Shown: positions 26,826 to 35,878 of the stretch, piece by piece
Numbering within the stretch: the first letter of the stretch is position 1
Layout: the number at the start of each line of letters is the position of its first letter
Origin: Desulfobacula sp.
Lineage (GTDB): Bacteria > Desulfobacterota > Desulfobacteria > Desulfobacterales > Desulfobacteraceae
DNA: 64,000 nt
Reading direction: 5' to 3'
NCBI GenBank assembly: GCA_023701135.1
Contig: JAMPXP010000013.1
Span: 100,457-164,456, forward strand
The notes under the pieces: model-generated
Seen by the model: only the letters and a program-made list of their open reading frames with translations
Told to the model about the DNA's origin: nothing
The model's database searches: none
Translations under genes and position numbers: made by a program

Positions 26826-28579
26826 AAATTTTTCAGGATTTTTTGAAACGTCTGTGGCCCGAATTTTATCGGCACCGGACAAATGTTCACCTGACCTCCT
26901 TTTATACTTTCACAAATTACCGGTATCTCTGGTTCATCAGCATTTCCGTCCTGGCCGCGACGGCCCTTGCCCCGATCTGCATTGCAACCCTCATCTATTA
27001 TCAATTGATAGAAACATCCGTGGATTCCGACTTGAACCACCGAACCAAACAATTGACCGTCGCTGCAAGAAGCGCTGTGACCTTTTTCATGGAGGAGCGT
27101 CTGAATGCATTGACGTTTACCGTCAATGAAAATGGATATGAACAACTCACAAGCAATACCCGGCTGGCGGAAATCTTAAAAAACCTGAAACTCGGATTCG
27201 GAGGGGTAACCGATCTCAGCGTGCTGGATGCGGATGGAAACCAGGTGGCCTATGCCGGGCCTTTTAACCTTGAAGGAAAAAATTATAAGAATCAATCCTG
27301 GTTTGAACAAAGCCTTAAACAAACAAATTATATCAGCGAGGTATTTACCGGATACCGGGACGTTCCCCATATCATCATTACCGTCCGGTCCGCCAAACCC
27401 GACGGCAGTTCTTTTATTTTAAGAGCCACCCTGGACACGGAGCGCCTGATGCAAACCCTGTCATCCTATAAAACCGGGGATTATGCTGATATTTTTCTCG
27501 TCAATCATGAGGGTACGCTGCAAACCCCATCCATTCATTATGGCAGCATTTTTACCCCGACAAATCTGATTTTCCCTGCCGGGTCCGACGAATCAGAAGT
27601 CATGGAAATTATTCTGGACGGCAAATCCATTATCTCAGGACATTCATCCATATCCAGAGATCTGACGTCCACACCGTTTACCCTTATGGTCTTAAAAGAA
27701 AAAGCCGGAATGATGAAATTCTGGCAGGATATGAGCTTTAAATTTAACTGGATCATGGGCGCCAGTGTCATCGTGATTCTCATTGTGATTACCTTTGCAT
27801 CGACCTTTATGGTGAATAAACTTTACCGTGCCGACAAGGCAAAGGCTGAAACCATGATGCAGATGGAGCAAAGCCAGCAACTGGCCTCCATTGGCCAACT
27901 GGCCGCTGGTGTTGCCCATGAGATCAATAACCCCCTTGCCGTCATCAACCAGACGGCCGGTTATATGAAAGATCTGTTCAGCTTCAAGGACCAGGCACGG
28001 AACGATGATGAGATCGTAGAATATATTGATTCCATCCTTGATGCCGTGGACCGTTGCGGGACCATCACCCGCCAGCTTCTGGGCTTCGTGAGACAGTTTG
28101 ATGTAAAAATTAAAAAAGTCAATCTACAGAAACTGATATCCCAGGTTTTGAGTTTTCATAAAAAAGAAGCGGAATACAGGAGAATCCATGTAACCGTATC
28201 CATCCCCGAGTCATTTCCGGAATTGGAAACCGACAGCAGTAAATTTCAGCAGGTTCTTGTCAACCTTATCAATAATGCCTTCCAGGCCGTTGAAGAAGGA
28301 AACTGCCTGGATATCATGGCCAGCCAATTGAGCCCCGACACCATTGAGCTTGTCATTCATGATACGGGTTGCGGTATTCCTGAAGAAAATCTGAAAAAAA
28401 TCCATGAGCCCTTTTTCAGCACCAAAAAGAATGGCTCCGGAACAGGATTGGGGCTTTCCATAACCTATGGCCTTGTCAAAAAACTGGGGGGCCGGATATC
28501 GGTTCAAAGCACGGAAGGGGTAGGAACTTCATTTACGATTCATCTGCCCGTAAAAATAAACGAAGGAAGGAAAGCATGA
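26819..28579 (+). CDS. Membrane sensor histidine kinase with dCache-like domain
   Basis: 586-residue kinase. Helix one at about 37-62 and helix two at about 305-332 bracket a periplasmic dCache-like sensing domain of about 240 residues. The phosphoacceptor helix reads SIGQLAAGVAHEINNPLAV near 365. The ATPase domain has N-box VLVNLINNAFQAV, G1 DTGCGIPEENLKKIHEPFF and G2 NGSGTGLGLSI. The gene is translationally coupled to the preceding receiver gene and to the following one (4-base ATGA overlap). Given the divergent TauE/SafE gene, a sulfur oxyanion or sulfonate signal is plausible but unproven. Confidence 0.92.
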   Translation: MLKIFQDFLKRLWPEFYRHRTNVHLTSFYTFTNYRYLWFISISVLAATALAPICIATLIYYQLIETSVDSDLNHRTKQLTVAARSAVTFFMEERLNALTFTVNENGYEQLTSNTRLAEILKNLKLGFGGVTDLSVLDADGNQVAYAGPFNLEGKNYKNQSWFEQSLKQTNYISEVFTGYRDVPHIIITVRSAKPDGSSFILRATLDTERLMQTLSSYKTGDYADIFLVNHEGTLQTPSIHYGSIFTPTNLIFPAGSDESEVMEIILDGKSIISGHSSISRDLTSTPFTLMVLKEKAGMMKFWQDMSFKFNWIMGASVIVILIVITFASTFMVNKLYRADKAKAETMMQMEQSQQLASIGQLAAGVAHEINNPLAVINQTAGYMKDLFSFKDQARNDDEIVEYIDSILDAVDRCGTITRQLLGFVRQFDVKIKKVNLQKLISQVLSFHKKEAEYRRIHVTVSIPESFPELETDSSKFQQVLVNLINNAFQAVEEGNCLDIMASQLSPDTIELVIHDTGCGIPEENLKKIHEPFFSTKKNGSGTGLGLSITYGLVKKLGGRISVQSTEGVGTSFTIHLPVKINEGRKA

Positions 28580-28932
28580 AAATTCTCCTTGTGGATGATG
28601 AGCAAAAATTTGTTAATATGCTGGCCAAACGGCTGGCATTAAGGGGGATAGAGGCTGATGTGGCCTACACCGGAGAAGAGGCCCTTAAAAAAGCCGAGAG
28701 TGCAGTCTATGACGTGGCGGTCCTTGATATTAAAATGCCCGGCATCAGCGGAACCCAACTGAAAAGAAAATTGTTCACCCTGCATCCAAGCTTGAATTTT
28801 ATTTTTGTAACCGGCCACGGGGCTGTTGAAAAGTCAGAAGCGGATGGCTCTGAAAAAGACATTTATCTTTCAAAACCTCTGGATATCGATTTTCTGATTG
28901 AAACCGTCCAGGAGCTGACCCAGACCCGATAA
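28576..28932 (+). CDS. Single-domain response regulator
   Basis: 118-residue receiver domain with no output domain: KILLVDDEQKFVN, acceptor in AVLDIKMPGISG, FVTGHGA, and Lys in LSKPLD. It overlaps the kinase gene by 4 bases (ATGA), so is almost certainly made together with it. It shares the DDEQKFVNMLAKRLALRG style with the 26445 and 29717 regulators, suggesting local duplication. Confidence 0.9.
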   Translation: MKILLVDDEQKFVNMLAKRLALRGIEADVAYTGEEALKKAESAVYDVAVLDIKMPGISGTQLKRKLFTLHPSLNFIFVTGHGAVEKSEADGSEKDIYLSKPLDIDFLIETVQELTQTR

Positions 28933-28975
28933 TTTTTACCTGGTGGATTAATTTAAAACCCAATGGGAGGCCCTA

Positions 28976-29656
28976 ATGAATGATGCGCTCAACAATATGA
29001 ATATTGAAAGCCTTAAATTTTTTGGAAAAGTCAATGCCAGCATTTCCCACGAATTAAAGAATATCCTGGCCATTATCTCGGAAACCGCCGGTTTTTTAAA
29101 TGATTTGACAGAACTGGCCAAGCAGGGAAAAGAGCTTAAACTGTCATTGCTTGAAAATTGCAGCAACAGCATTGCAGAAGAGATTCAGCGTGGATTTACG
29201 ACCATCAAGCAAATGAACCGGTTCTCTCACAGCGTAGATGCGCCGGTGATGGATGTTGATCTTTTGGACATCCTGGATTTGATGATCGGCTTAACCGGGT
29301 TTTTAAGCTTTGCCGGCAAGGTCCGGATTGAAGACAAGGATCAAAAATTGGAAACCATAACAACCTGCCCGTTTCTTCTTCAGAATCTCATATACCGGAT
29401 CCTGTGTTTTGCCTACGAATGTGCTGGCCCGGAAGGTGAGATACGCCTTCGTCTTTCCCCGGAGAAGGGCAAGGGAATCCTTCTTACGGTTTTAAATTCC
29501 GCTCAAATGCCGGTTGAAAAATTTCCTGATGAGAAAATAAAACAAACAGCGGAACTGCTGGGAGTGGAATTCAAAAAAAACGATTCTTTTTATGAACTTA
29601 ATCTGCTCATCCCTTATGTTTGTGATAAAATAAAAGAACTGGAAAAAAACCAATAA
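28976..29656 (+). CDS. Histidine-kinase-like protein lacking a functional ATPase domain
   Basis: 226-residue protein with a HisKA-like phosphoacceptor helix (KVNASISHELKNILAIISETAGF near residue 15-40) and a C-terminal half that only loosely follows the HATPase fold. No N-box asparagine, DxGxG or GxGxGL motif is visible. The layout recalls ChpT/Spo0B-type phosphotransferases (dimerisation helices plus a dead ATPase domain). The phosphoacceptor His in SHELKN is retained. It could relay phosphate between the several receiver proteins in this operon. This is inference. It starts 43 bases after the preceding gene. Confidence 0.75.
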   Translation: MNDALNNMNIESLKFFGKVNASISHELKNILAIISETAGFLNDLTELAKQGKELKLSLLENCSNSIAEEIQRGFTTIKQMNRFSHSVDAPVMDVDLLDILDLMIGLTGFLSFAGKVRIEDKDQKLETITTCPFLLQNLIYRILCFAYECAGPEGEIRLRLSPEKGKGILLTVLNSAQMPVEKFPDEKIKQTAELLGVEFKKNDSFYELNLLIPYVCDKIKELEKNQ

Positions 29657-29716
29657 ATTTTAATCTCCATGTGGAAAAGAATACAAATATAAATAATGGT
29701 AATACAGGAGGACATC

Positions 29717-30211
29717 ATGGAAAAAATGGAAAAAATCCATCTGCTGATGGTGGATGATGAAGTAAAATTTTTGGAGACCATCACTGAACGGCTGAAATTA
29801 AAATTCTTTGACATCACCTCGGCAACAAATGGAAAAGAAGCCATTGAGGCGGCGGAAAAAGGACGGTTTGATGTTGCCGTCATCGATCTGCAAATGCCAG
29901 GCATTGACGGTGTCCAAGTTCTTGAAATACTGAAAAAGAACCACAAATACCTGGAGGTTCTGATTCTCTCCGGTCATGCCACCATTGAAACCGCAGTCAC
30001 CTGCACAAAGCTGGGCGCCTTTAAGGTTCTTGAAAAACCCTGCGATTTTGACAAATTGGTTGAAGCCATTAAAGAAGCCTATGAAACAAGACTGAAAAAG
30101 AAATTTGAGCACGATGAAATCAGAATCAAACAAATTCAGGCTTTGGCCCTGGGACAATCCCCGCTTGGCATATTAAAGGAACTGGCCAAAATGGATGAGG
30201 CAGAAAAATAA
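29717..30211 (+). CDS. Response regulator with C-terminal helical extension
   Basis: 164 residues: a receiver domain (about 5-120; IHLLMVDDEVKFLETI, acceptor in AVIDLQMPGIDG, LSGHA, LEKPCD) followed by about 40 charged helical residues, not a recognised DNA-binding domain. The start ATG at 29717 has an AGGAGG site at correct spacing; an upstream ATG at 29696 lacks one. It is the last gene of the signalling operon and converges on the polysaccharide deacetylase gene, with 21 bases between stops. Confidence 0.88.
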   Translation: MEKMEKIHLLMVDDEVKFLETITERLKLKFFDITSATNGKEAIEAAEKGRFDVAVIDLQMPGIDGVQVLEILKKNHKYLEVLILSGHATIETAVTCTKLGAFKVLEKPCDFDKLVEAIKEAYETRLKKKFEHDEIRIKQIQALALGQSPLGILKELAKMDEAEK

Positions 30212-30232
30212 ACCGGCCAAAGGGAAGGGTCT

Positions 30233-31330
30233 CTATTCCGGAATGGCGGTTAATTCACTTGCGCGGACAATTTCCACCTTGTTTTTCAGTTTTGGCAACT
30301 CCTTTGAAAGGGCCAGAAGGGTCGCTTTATAAGGATGGCCGATACCAACGGCCGAGCCGTGTTTTTTTGCCAGGCTGACAAGCTCTCTTAATTGTCCGGC
30401 AATGTATTCGGTTTCCTGATGATTATCCAGAAAAACATCCCGGTGAGCAAATTTGAGTTTTAAGAGCCTTGCCGATGCCTCGGCCTGGGATTTCAAAGAG
30501 GTTCTAGAATCAATAAAAAACAGATTTTCCTTTTTAAGAATGGTAAATATCTGATTCATCTGGTCCGAATGGGTGGTCAATTCAGATCCCATATGGTTAT
30601 TCACCCCTACGATATAAGGAACGTCACTGATATTTCTTTTAACCTGATCCAAAAGGTCATCCGGCGGCATGGTGGACAGGATGGCCCCGGGGCCGGGGTC
30701 TACGCTGGGATGATCCACCGGCTCCATGGGCAGATGAAGCATGATCTCGGCCCCTTTTGAATGCAGATCCTCACTGATTTCCCGCCCGAAAGGAGAAAGC
30801 GGCAGAACGGAAAAGGTAAGGTTTGAATTCAGTTCAATGAATTCCCGGGCCATCTTTTTATCATATCCAATATCATCGATGATAATCGCAATTCTGGGGC
30901 CCCTGTCCTTGGCCTTTGGGGGCGGTTTTTCCACAACCGTCTCGTCCACCCCTTCAAACACCTCATACTTGATGGGTTTATCCTTTATGGACGCTTCCGG
31001 CACAGATTTCGCAGCTATGCGTTTTTCCGATTTTTCCTTCAGGCCTTCGGCTTGGCTTTTGTCCCTGGGTTCAACCATATCTTCTTCAATAGGCTTGATT
31101 TTAGAAGGGACTACGGGTTTCTCGACCACCTGTTTTTTTTCAGGCCGGCCCGGATGAAAAAACAGATCCGCAATCATTGCCGCGGTAAGGCATACGGAAA
31201 CAAGAATGGCAAGCCCCACCAAAACCTTTTTCAATTCGGTGACAACCAAGGAAGGCTTCTTTTTAGAAGCCCTGGACTGCTTTCGGGGGGCCGGCTTTTT
31301 CTTAGGGCCGGCCGTGTTTTTACCTGCCAT
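30233..31330 (-). CDS. Divergent polysaccharide deacetylase family protein
   Basis: 365-residue protein with a basic cytoplasmic tail, one membrane helix (about 37-57), a Lys/Glu/Pro-rich linker (60-145), and a periplasmic NodB-fold domain of the divergent polysaccharide deacetylase (DUF610/YibQ-like) type from about 147: RIAIIIDDIGYDKKMA, LHLPMEPVDHPSVDPGPGA, GVNNHMGSELT, and VGIGHPYKATLL. The family commonly accompanies envC and ctp genes, as here: its start overlaps the ctpA stop by 11 bases. Likely role is peptidoglycan or envelope polysaccharide editing; the enzymatic activity in this divergent branch is uncertain. Confidence 0.88.
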   Translation of the reverse strand: MAGKNTAGPKKKPAPRKQSRASKKKPSLVVTELKKVLVGLAILVSVCLTAAMIADLFFHPGRPEKKQVVEKPVVPSKIKPIEEDMVEPRDKSQAEGLKEKSEKRIAAKSVPEASIKDKPIKYEVFEGVDETVVEKPPPKAKDRGPRIAIIIDDIGYDKKMAREFIELNSNLTFSVLPLSPFGREISEDLHSKGAEIMLHLPMEPVDHPSVDPGPGAILSTMPPDDLLDQVKRNISDVPYIVGVNNHMGSELTTHSDQMNQIFTILKKENLFFIDSRTSLKSQAEASARLLKLKFAHRDVFLDNHQETEYIAGQLRELVSLAKKHGSAVGIGHPYKATLLALSKELPKLKNKVEIVRASELTAIPE

Positions 31331-32654
31331 TTAAATTGCTGAAGACTCCGTAGCTGATCAGAATATCAAGGGCTCTTTTAATCTGGGCATCGTGCAGAAG
31401 CTGATCCGTATCAAGCAATCGCTGGGGCTTTTTGGGCTGTGTTTTGGCCTTGTCCGCTGGTCCTGCCTGTTCCGGTTGCAGGCTGTTTTTAAGATCTTTT
31501 TCCTTTAGCATCCGGTCAAAGGCCGATGTCTTTTTTTCTTTTTCTTCAAGGATTTCATATGCCACTTCAATATCAGGCTCTATGCCTTTGGCCTGGATGG
31601 ACCTCCCATTGGGTGTATAATATCGCGCTATGGTATATTTAATGCCATACCCGTCTTTTAGAGGCCGAACCGTTTGTACAGATCCTTTGCCAAAGGATGT
31701 TGTTCCAAGAATCAAGGCCCTGGAGTGGTCCTGCAATGCACCGGCCAGAATTTCAGAGGCTGAGGCAGACCCGCCGTTGATCAGAACAACGACAGGGTAT
31801 TTCCGGTCCTCATCCCCTTGCGTTGCTTTGAACACCTGGGAATTGCTTTCCTGTTTTCCTTTGATGGAAACAATGTCTCCTGCGCCAAGAAAAAGATCTG
31901 AAATTTTTACCGCCTGATCCAGAAGACCGCCGGGATTATCTCTTAAATCCATAACAAGGCCCTTCAGATTTTTGTTTTCGGCTTCAATCCGCCCCAGGTG
32001 AGTCTTGATATCATCCAGAGTATTCATCCGGAAATTGGTAATCCGAAGATATCCGAATCCGGGTTTCAGGGTTGCGCTTCTGACGCTTTCCATTGGAATC
32101 AGATCCCGGTTGATGGAAAAATCCAGGGACTCGGGCTCTCCTTCTCTAATCACTGTAATATGAACCGGTTTGTTCCGAGGACCCCGCATCATATTCACTG
32201 CTTCCCAGAGTTCCATGTCCTTGGTGGATTTTTCATCGATCCGGAGGATCATGTCACCGGCCTGGATACCGGCCTTATAAGCCGGAGTTCCTTCAATGGG
32301 GGATACAACGGTCAAGATGCCGTCCTTCATGGTGATAACGATACCAATCCCGGAAAACTCTCCCTTTGTATCGTCCTGAAGATCTTCAAACGCTTCGGGA
32401 GGCATAAAGCTTGAGTGCGGATCAAGGTTCCCCACCATGCCTTTGATGGCATTGTGAATCAATGCTTCGGAATTGACATCATCCACATAATTTTTTTCCA
32501 GTTCTTCCAGGACATCTGTAAACATCTTCAAAGAACTGTATGTCTTATCATCCGCCATCAGCGGATGGATCAATCCTGCCGCCAATATCAGGATAAAGCC
32601 GGCAACTGCGGCACCATATCCGGATCTGATGATCTTGCGGAATCTGAATTTCAT
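31320..32654 (-). CDS. S41 family C-terminal processing protease
   Basis: 444-residue periplasmic serine protease with an N-terminal signal anchor (about 10-32), a PDZ domain (about 85-170; GIGIVITMKDGILTVVSPIEG) and an S41 catalytic domain. The serine lies in GGSASASEILAGAL and the lysine in GTTSFGKGSVQT, giving the Ser-Lys dyad. The start ATG at 32654 has AAAAGGAG at good spacing; an upstream alternative at 32678 does not. CtpA/Prc proteases degrade peptidoglycan hydrolases and lipoproteins in the envelope. It sits 2 bp after the EnvC-like gene, which supports a role in controlling cell-wall hydrolases. Confidence 0.94.
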   Translation of the reverse strand: MKFRFRKIIRSGYGAAVAGFILILAAGLIHPLMADDKTYSSLKMFTDVLEELEKNYVDDVNSEALIHNAIKGMVGNLDPHSSFMPPEAFEDLQDDTKGEFSGIGIVITMKDGILTVVSPIEGTPAYKAGIQAGDMILRIDEKSTKDMELWEAVNMMRGPRNKPVHITVIREGEPESLDFSINRDLIPMESVRSATLKPGFGYLRITNFRMNTLDDIKTHLGRIEAENKNLKGLVMDLRDNPGGLLDQAVKISDLFLGAGDIVSIKGKQESNSQVFKATQGDEDRKYPVVVLINGGSASASEILAGALQDHSRALILGTTSFGKGSVQTVRPLKDGYGIKYTIARYYTPNGRSIQAKGIEPDIEVAYEILEEKEKKTSAFDRMLKEKDLKNSLQPEQAGPADKAKTQPKKPQRLLDTDQLLHDAQIKRALDILISYGVFSNLNGR

Positions 32655-32656
32655 TT

Positions 32657-34114
32657 TTACGCTCCTTTTCGCAACCATTTCATGGGATCAACCGGCTTTC
32701 CGTGATGCCGGACTTCAAAATGCAGGCACATTCCTTTGATGGAGCCTGTATCTCCTGCCGTTGCAATGACATCACCGGTTTCAACAGCTTCCCCTTCTTT
32801 TTTAAACATTTCTTCCACATGGGCGTAGAGCGTATAATAATGGTCTCCATGGTTGATGATCAATACATTTCCATAGCCTTTCAGCCATTGGGCAAACATG
32901 ACCTCCCCCTTGAAAACGGTTTTTACGGGCTCACCCCTTACCACTTTTATATCAATTCCTTTTTGAAAAGTGAAGACTTTGTAATTGCCGGGGGCTGAAC
33001 TGCCGAATTCTGAAATAATTTCGCCTTCTGCCGGAATCATGAGCCTTCCTTGATGGTCAGGAAAAGAATCCCCCTTTGCGGTTTTAAACTCCTTGGGCGC
33101 AATCTTCTCCATCCTGTTGTCCAATTGGAGGGCGGCAAGCTTTAAAGACTCCACCGCAGCAAGAGATAATTTTTTTTTCTGACGAATTTCTTTTAATATC
33201 AATTCCCTTTTCTGGGTTTCTGAATGATTGATCCGGATCTGGTCATTGAATTCTGCTTCAAGGAGGGTTTTTGTCTCAACCTCTTTTCTCATCTCCTCTT
33301 CCAGGCGCTCAAACATATCCAGGTCCCTGTTCTGCCGGTCAATGACATTAAAATCCGCTTTGACAATGGATTTCATAGAATTCTGCCGCAAAAAAAAGTC
33401 AAAGACCGAAGAAGGCATACCGGCCACATCCAACCGGCCGAGCATATGCATTTTATAAAGCGCTCTCAGCCGCTCCCCTGCATACGCCCGATTCCGGGCA
33501 ATGTCCTGGGCCAGCCGTTCCCTGTCCTTTTGCAGCCGAGTCATTTTTTCTTCCATATCCCGGATTTCTCCGGACAGGGTCTGGGCCTTAAGACGGGCCC
33601 GGTTTAAGGCATAATCGATTTCATTGAGGCCCTCAAGGATTTCAACCTCTTTTTGAGAAAAGGTTTCCAGCATTTTCTCCTGGGTCTGAATATCCGCCCG
33701 GATCGCCTCTTTTTTTTCCGGTTTTATTTTTTCAGTATTTTCTTCAAGCTTGTCTTCCGGTTTTTTTTCGGCTTTCTTTTCCGCCGGCGGCTCTTCTTTT
33801 TCTTCAGAGGCGGTTGTCGGCAACTCGATATACTGGGGCCGGTTACGAATATATCCTTTTGTGCCCCTATGGTCTACCAAAAGCCAACCCCCGATACCCC
33901 CCTGTTTTTCCAGCACATCCACTGTTTCACCCTTATCTGCAACACCGACAACCTCTGAAAGAAGAGAAGGCGTTTTTCTGATATTTATCTTGGGTGAATT
34001 AATGATTCCCTTGAAAAGAACCGGGCTCTCAGCCTTGCCTTCACCTGAAAGGAGAAATAAAAGAAGTCCGGAAAAAAATATTATCTTAATATTTGTTTTA
34101 AGGACAAATAACAT
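32657..34114 (-). CDS. EnvC-like murein hydrolase activator: SH3, coiled coil, M23 (LytM)
   Basis: 485-residue exported protein. After a signal peptide (about 1-28) there is a bacterial SH3 domain (about 35-90; INIRKTPSLLSEVVG). A Glu/Lys/Pro-rich linker and a long coiled coil follow (about 150-345). The C-terminal LytM/M23 domain (about 365-485; FTFQKGIDIKVVRGEPV, LIINHGDHYYTLYAHVEEM, CLHFEVRHHG) retains several metal-ligand positions. FtsEX-EnvC systems activate amidases at the septum. The gene overlaps ftsX by 34 bases when ATG at 34114 is used. The extra SH3 domain is unlike E. coli EnvC and may bind peptidoglycan. Confidence 0.9.
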   Translation of the reverse strand: MLFVLKTNIKIIFFSGLLLFLLSGEGKAESPVLFKGIINSPKINIRKTPSLLSEVVGVADKGETVDVLEKQGGIGGWLLVDHRGTKGYIRNRPQYIELPTTASEEKEEPPAEKKAEKKPEDKLEENTEKIKPEKKEAIRADIQTQEKMLETFSQKEVEILEGLNEIDYALNRARLKAQTLSGEIRDMEEKMTRLQKDRERLAQDIARNRAYAGERLRALYKMHMLGRLDVAGMPSSVFDFFLRQNSMKSIVKADFNVIDRQNRDLDMFERLEEEMRKEVETKTLLEAEFNDQIRINHSETQKRELILKEIRQKKKLSLAAVESLKLAALQLDNRMEKIAPKEFKTAKGDSFPDHQGRLMIPAEGEIISEFGSSAPGNYKVFTFQKGIDIKVVRGEPVKTVFKGEVMFAQWLKGYGNVLIINHGDHYYTLYAHVEEMFKKEGEAVETGDVIATAGDTGSIKGMCLHFEVRHHGKPVDPMKWLRKGA

Positions 34115-34956
34115 CCGAACCAACCTAAAAAAGTGCTGCCAAAAATTATTAAACCCATTGTTTTTATTGAAAGGAAACGGACATCAAAATAAATATAGGA
34201 GGATAACCCCTGTGTCATCCCAGATGAAAACATGAGATAGGTGATCAGGAGAATCGCAAGCCCCAGGACTCCGCCGATGAATCCCTGAAGCAGTCCTTCC
34301 ACATAAAAAGGCGCTTTGATAAAGGTCTCCGTTGCTCCCACCAGCCGCATGACCTCGACTTCCAGTTTCCGGGAATAAAAGGCAAGCCTAACCGTATTGG
34401 AAGTGATGAACAGGGCCACCAGAAAAAAAAGACCGCACATGGCATAGCCGGTAATCTTGAACAAATTGAAAATTTTTAAAAATTTCCCGAGCCAGCCCTG
34501 CCCGTATTCTACATCATCAACAATTTCAATCCGTTTTATCTTTTCGGCAAAGGCTTCCACTTCCTCAAGACTGTTATAGGATGTCATCTGGATTTCCAGG
34601 GCATCGGGAAGCGGGTTTCCCTGCAAGGTCTTTAAAAAAGCGCTACTGGAGGATATTTCTTTTTTCAGCCGGTCCAGAGCTTCATCTTTTGAGATAAAGA
34701 CCAAGCCCTGAATATTGCCCAGGCTGTTTATCCTGTCCTTCAATTCCGGCAGCATATCCATGGTGAAATTGTCCTTCAGATAGATCATGGCCCTGCCCCC
34801 CTGATTCCATGCTTCAATTACCCGGCCTGCATTTTCAAAAAAAAGCATAAAAACACTAACCACCAGGATGGACAGAGAAATTGTAAAAATCGTTACCAGA
34901 TTCAAGAATCGATTCAGGCGGATATCGGTCAGGGCTTTTTTTATAAAAGGAGACAT
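34081..34956 (-). CDS. ftsX: Cell division protein FtsX
   Basis: 291-residue ABC-permease-like protein with four membrane helices (about 20-45, 168-192, 220-245, 262-285). An extracellular loop of about 120 residues follows the first helix, and carries LPELKDRINSLGNIQGLVFIS and DALEIQMTSYNSLEEV. With FtsE it forms the mechanotransmission complex that controls septal peptidoglycan hydrolysis through EnvC-type partners. It is placed between ftsE and the EnvC-like gene, overlapping the latter. Length and topology are standard. Confidence 0.94.
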   Translation of the reverse strand: MSPFIKKALTDIRLNRFLNLVTIFTISLSILVVSVFMLFFENAGRVIEAWNQGGRAMIYLKDNFTMDMLPELKDRINSLGNIQGLVFISKDEALDRLKKEISSSSAFLKTLQGNPLPDALEIQMTSYNSLEEVEAFAEKIKRIEIVDDVEYGQGWLGKFLKIFNLFKITGYAMCGLFFLVALFITSNTVRLAFYSRKLEVEVMRLVGATETFIKAPFYVEGLLQGFIGGVLGLAILLITYLMFSSGMTQGLSSYIYFDVRFLSIKTMGLIIFGSTFLGWFGCYLSLKQILR

Positions 34957-34973
34957 GGATGATTTCTCAGGGC

Positions 34974-35693
34974 CTAAAGCATGGTTGCCGTTCGTTTGAT
35001 GGTTCCTTCCGTGATTTCAATATTTCTTCCCCGCACCGAACTTTCCAGGAGATGCAGGTTGTGACTGGCGACCAATACGGTGGCGCCTTTTTTATGGTAT
35101 TCCATTATAAAATCCAACACGGCCTGGGCAGATTTTGCATCAAGGCTTCCGGTGGGCTCATCGGCAAGGATGATGGACGGTTCTCCCACCAGAGCCCTTG
35201 CCACGGCCACCCGCTGCTGCTCACCGCCTGAAAGAGTTGGCGGAAGCGCTTTGGCCTTTTTATCCATCTCGGTTGTTCTTAAGACCTGCATCACCTTTTT
35301 TCGAATATAGTCCGGCTTTTCTCCGGCCGCTTCAAGGACAAGGGCGACATTTTCATAAACCGTTCTGTTGGGAATCAATTTAAAATCCTGGAATACCATC
35401 CCAAACCTCCGCCTTAAAAGGGGCAGCCGCGATGAGGAAATCCTGGCAAGGTTCATGCCGTCAATCAATATCTGCCCTTCGGAAACCTTTTCCGCAAGGT
35501 ACAATACTTTAAGCAGGGTGGATTTGCCGGCCCCTGAGGGACCGGAAATAAAAATGAATTCTCCTGGCTCAATATCAAGATTAATATCTTTTAAGGCAAA
35601 TTTTCCATTATATCGTTTGCTGACATTAAACAGCCGAATAATAGAATTTTTTTTTATCTCTGGGTTCATGTCCGAATTCGTTATATTACCCAT
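34974..35693 (-). CDS. ftsE: Cell division ATP-binding protein FtsE
   Basis: 239-residue ABC ATPase that pairs with FtsX. Walker A is [15 protein letters not shown], the signature is [15 protein letters not shown], Walker B is IILADEPTG, and the H-loop is [11 protein letters not shown]. The last 15 residues after the fold are typical of FtsE. GAGGATGG stands just before the ATG. It is the first gene of the ftsE-ftsX-envC-ctpA-deacetylase run, and the 150 bp upstream (35694-35878) presumably hold the promoter for this group and for the divergent tatD. Confidence 0.95.
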   Translation of the reverse strand: MGNITNSDMNPEIKKNSIIRLFNVSKRYNGKFALKDINLDIEPGEFIFISGPSGAGKSTLLKVLYLAEKVSEGQILIDGMNLARISSSRLPLLRRRFGMVFQDFKLIPNRTVYENVALVLEAAGEKPDYIRKKVMQVLRTTEMDKKAKALPPTLSGGEQQRVAVARALVGEPSIILADEPTGSLDAKSAQAVLDFIMEYHKKGATVLVASHNLHLLESSVRGRNIEITEGTIKRTATML

Positions 35694-35878
35694 ACCATCC
35701 TCAATTGACTGAAACTGAATTTACTGCTATAAATGGCAAGTGTCAAGGAGTGCTGCAAAACAGTTTTCCTTACATTGAGCCTTCACTGTTACCGTAAAAC
35801 GGCTTCTTCCACTCAGTGAAGGCTTTAATATTGGTAAAGATAAGGTTAACCGCTGATTACGGAATAATTGATCCATAT

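Noticed and set aside
35816-35878. GTG-initiated N-terminal extension of TatD
   Set aside because: The family begins at the HxH strand reached from ATG 35879, and the extension has no similarity.
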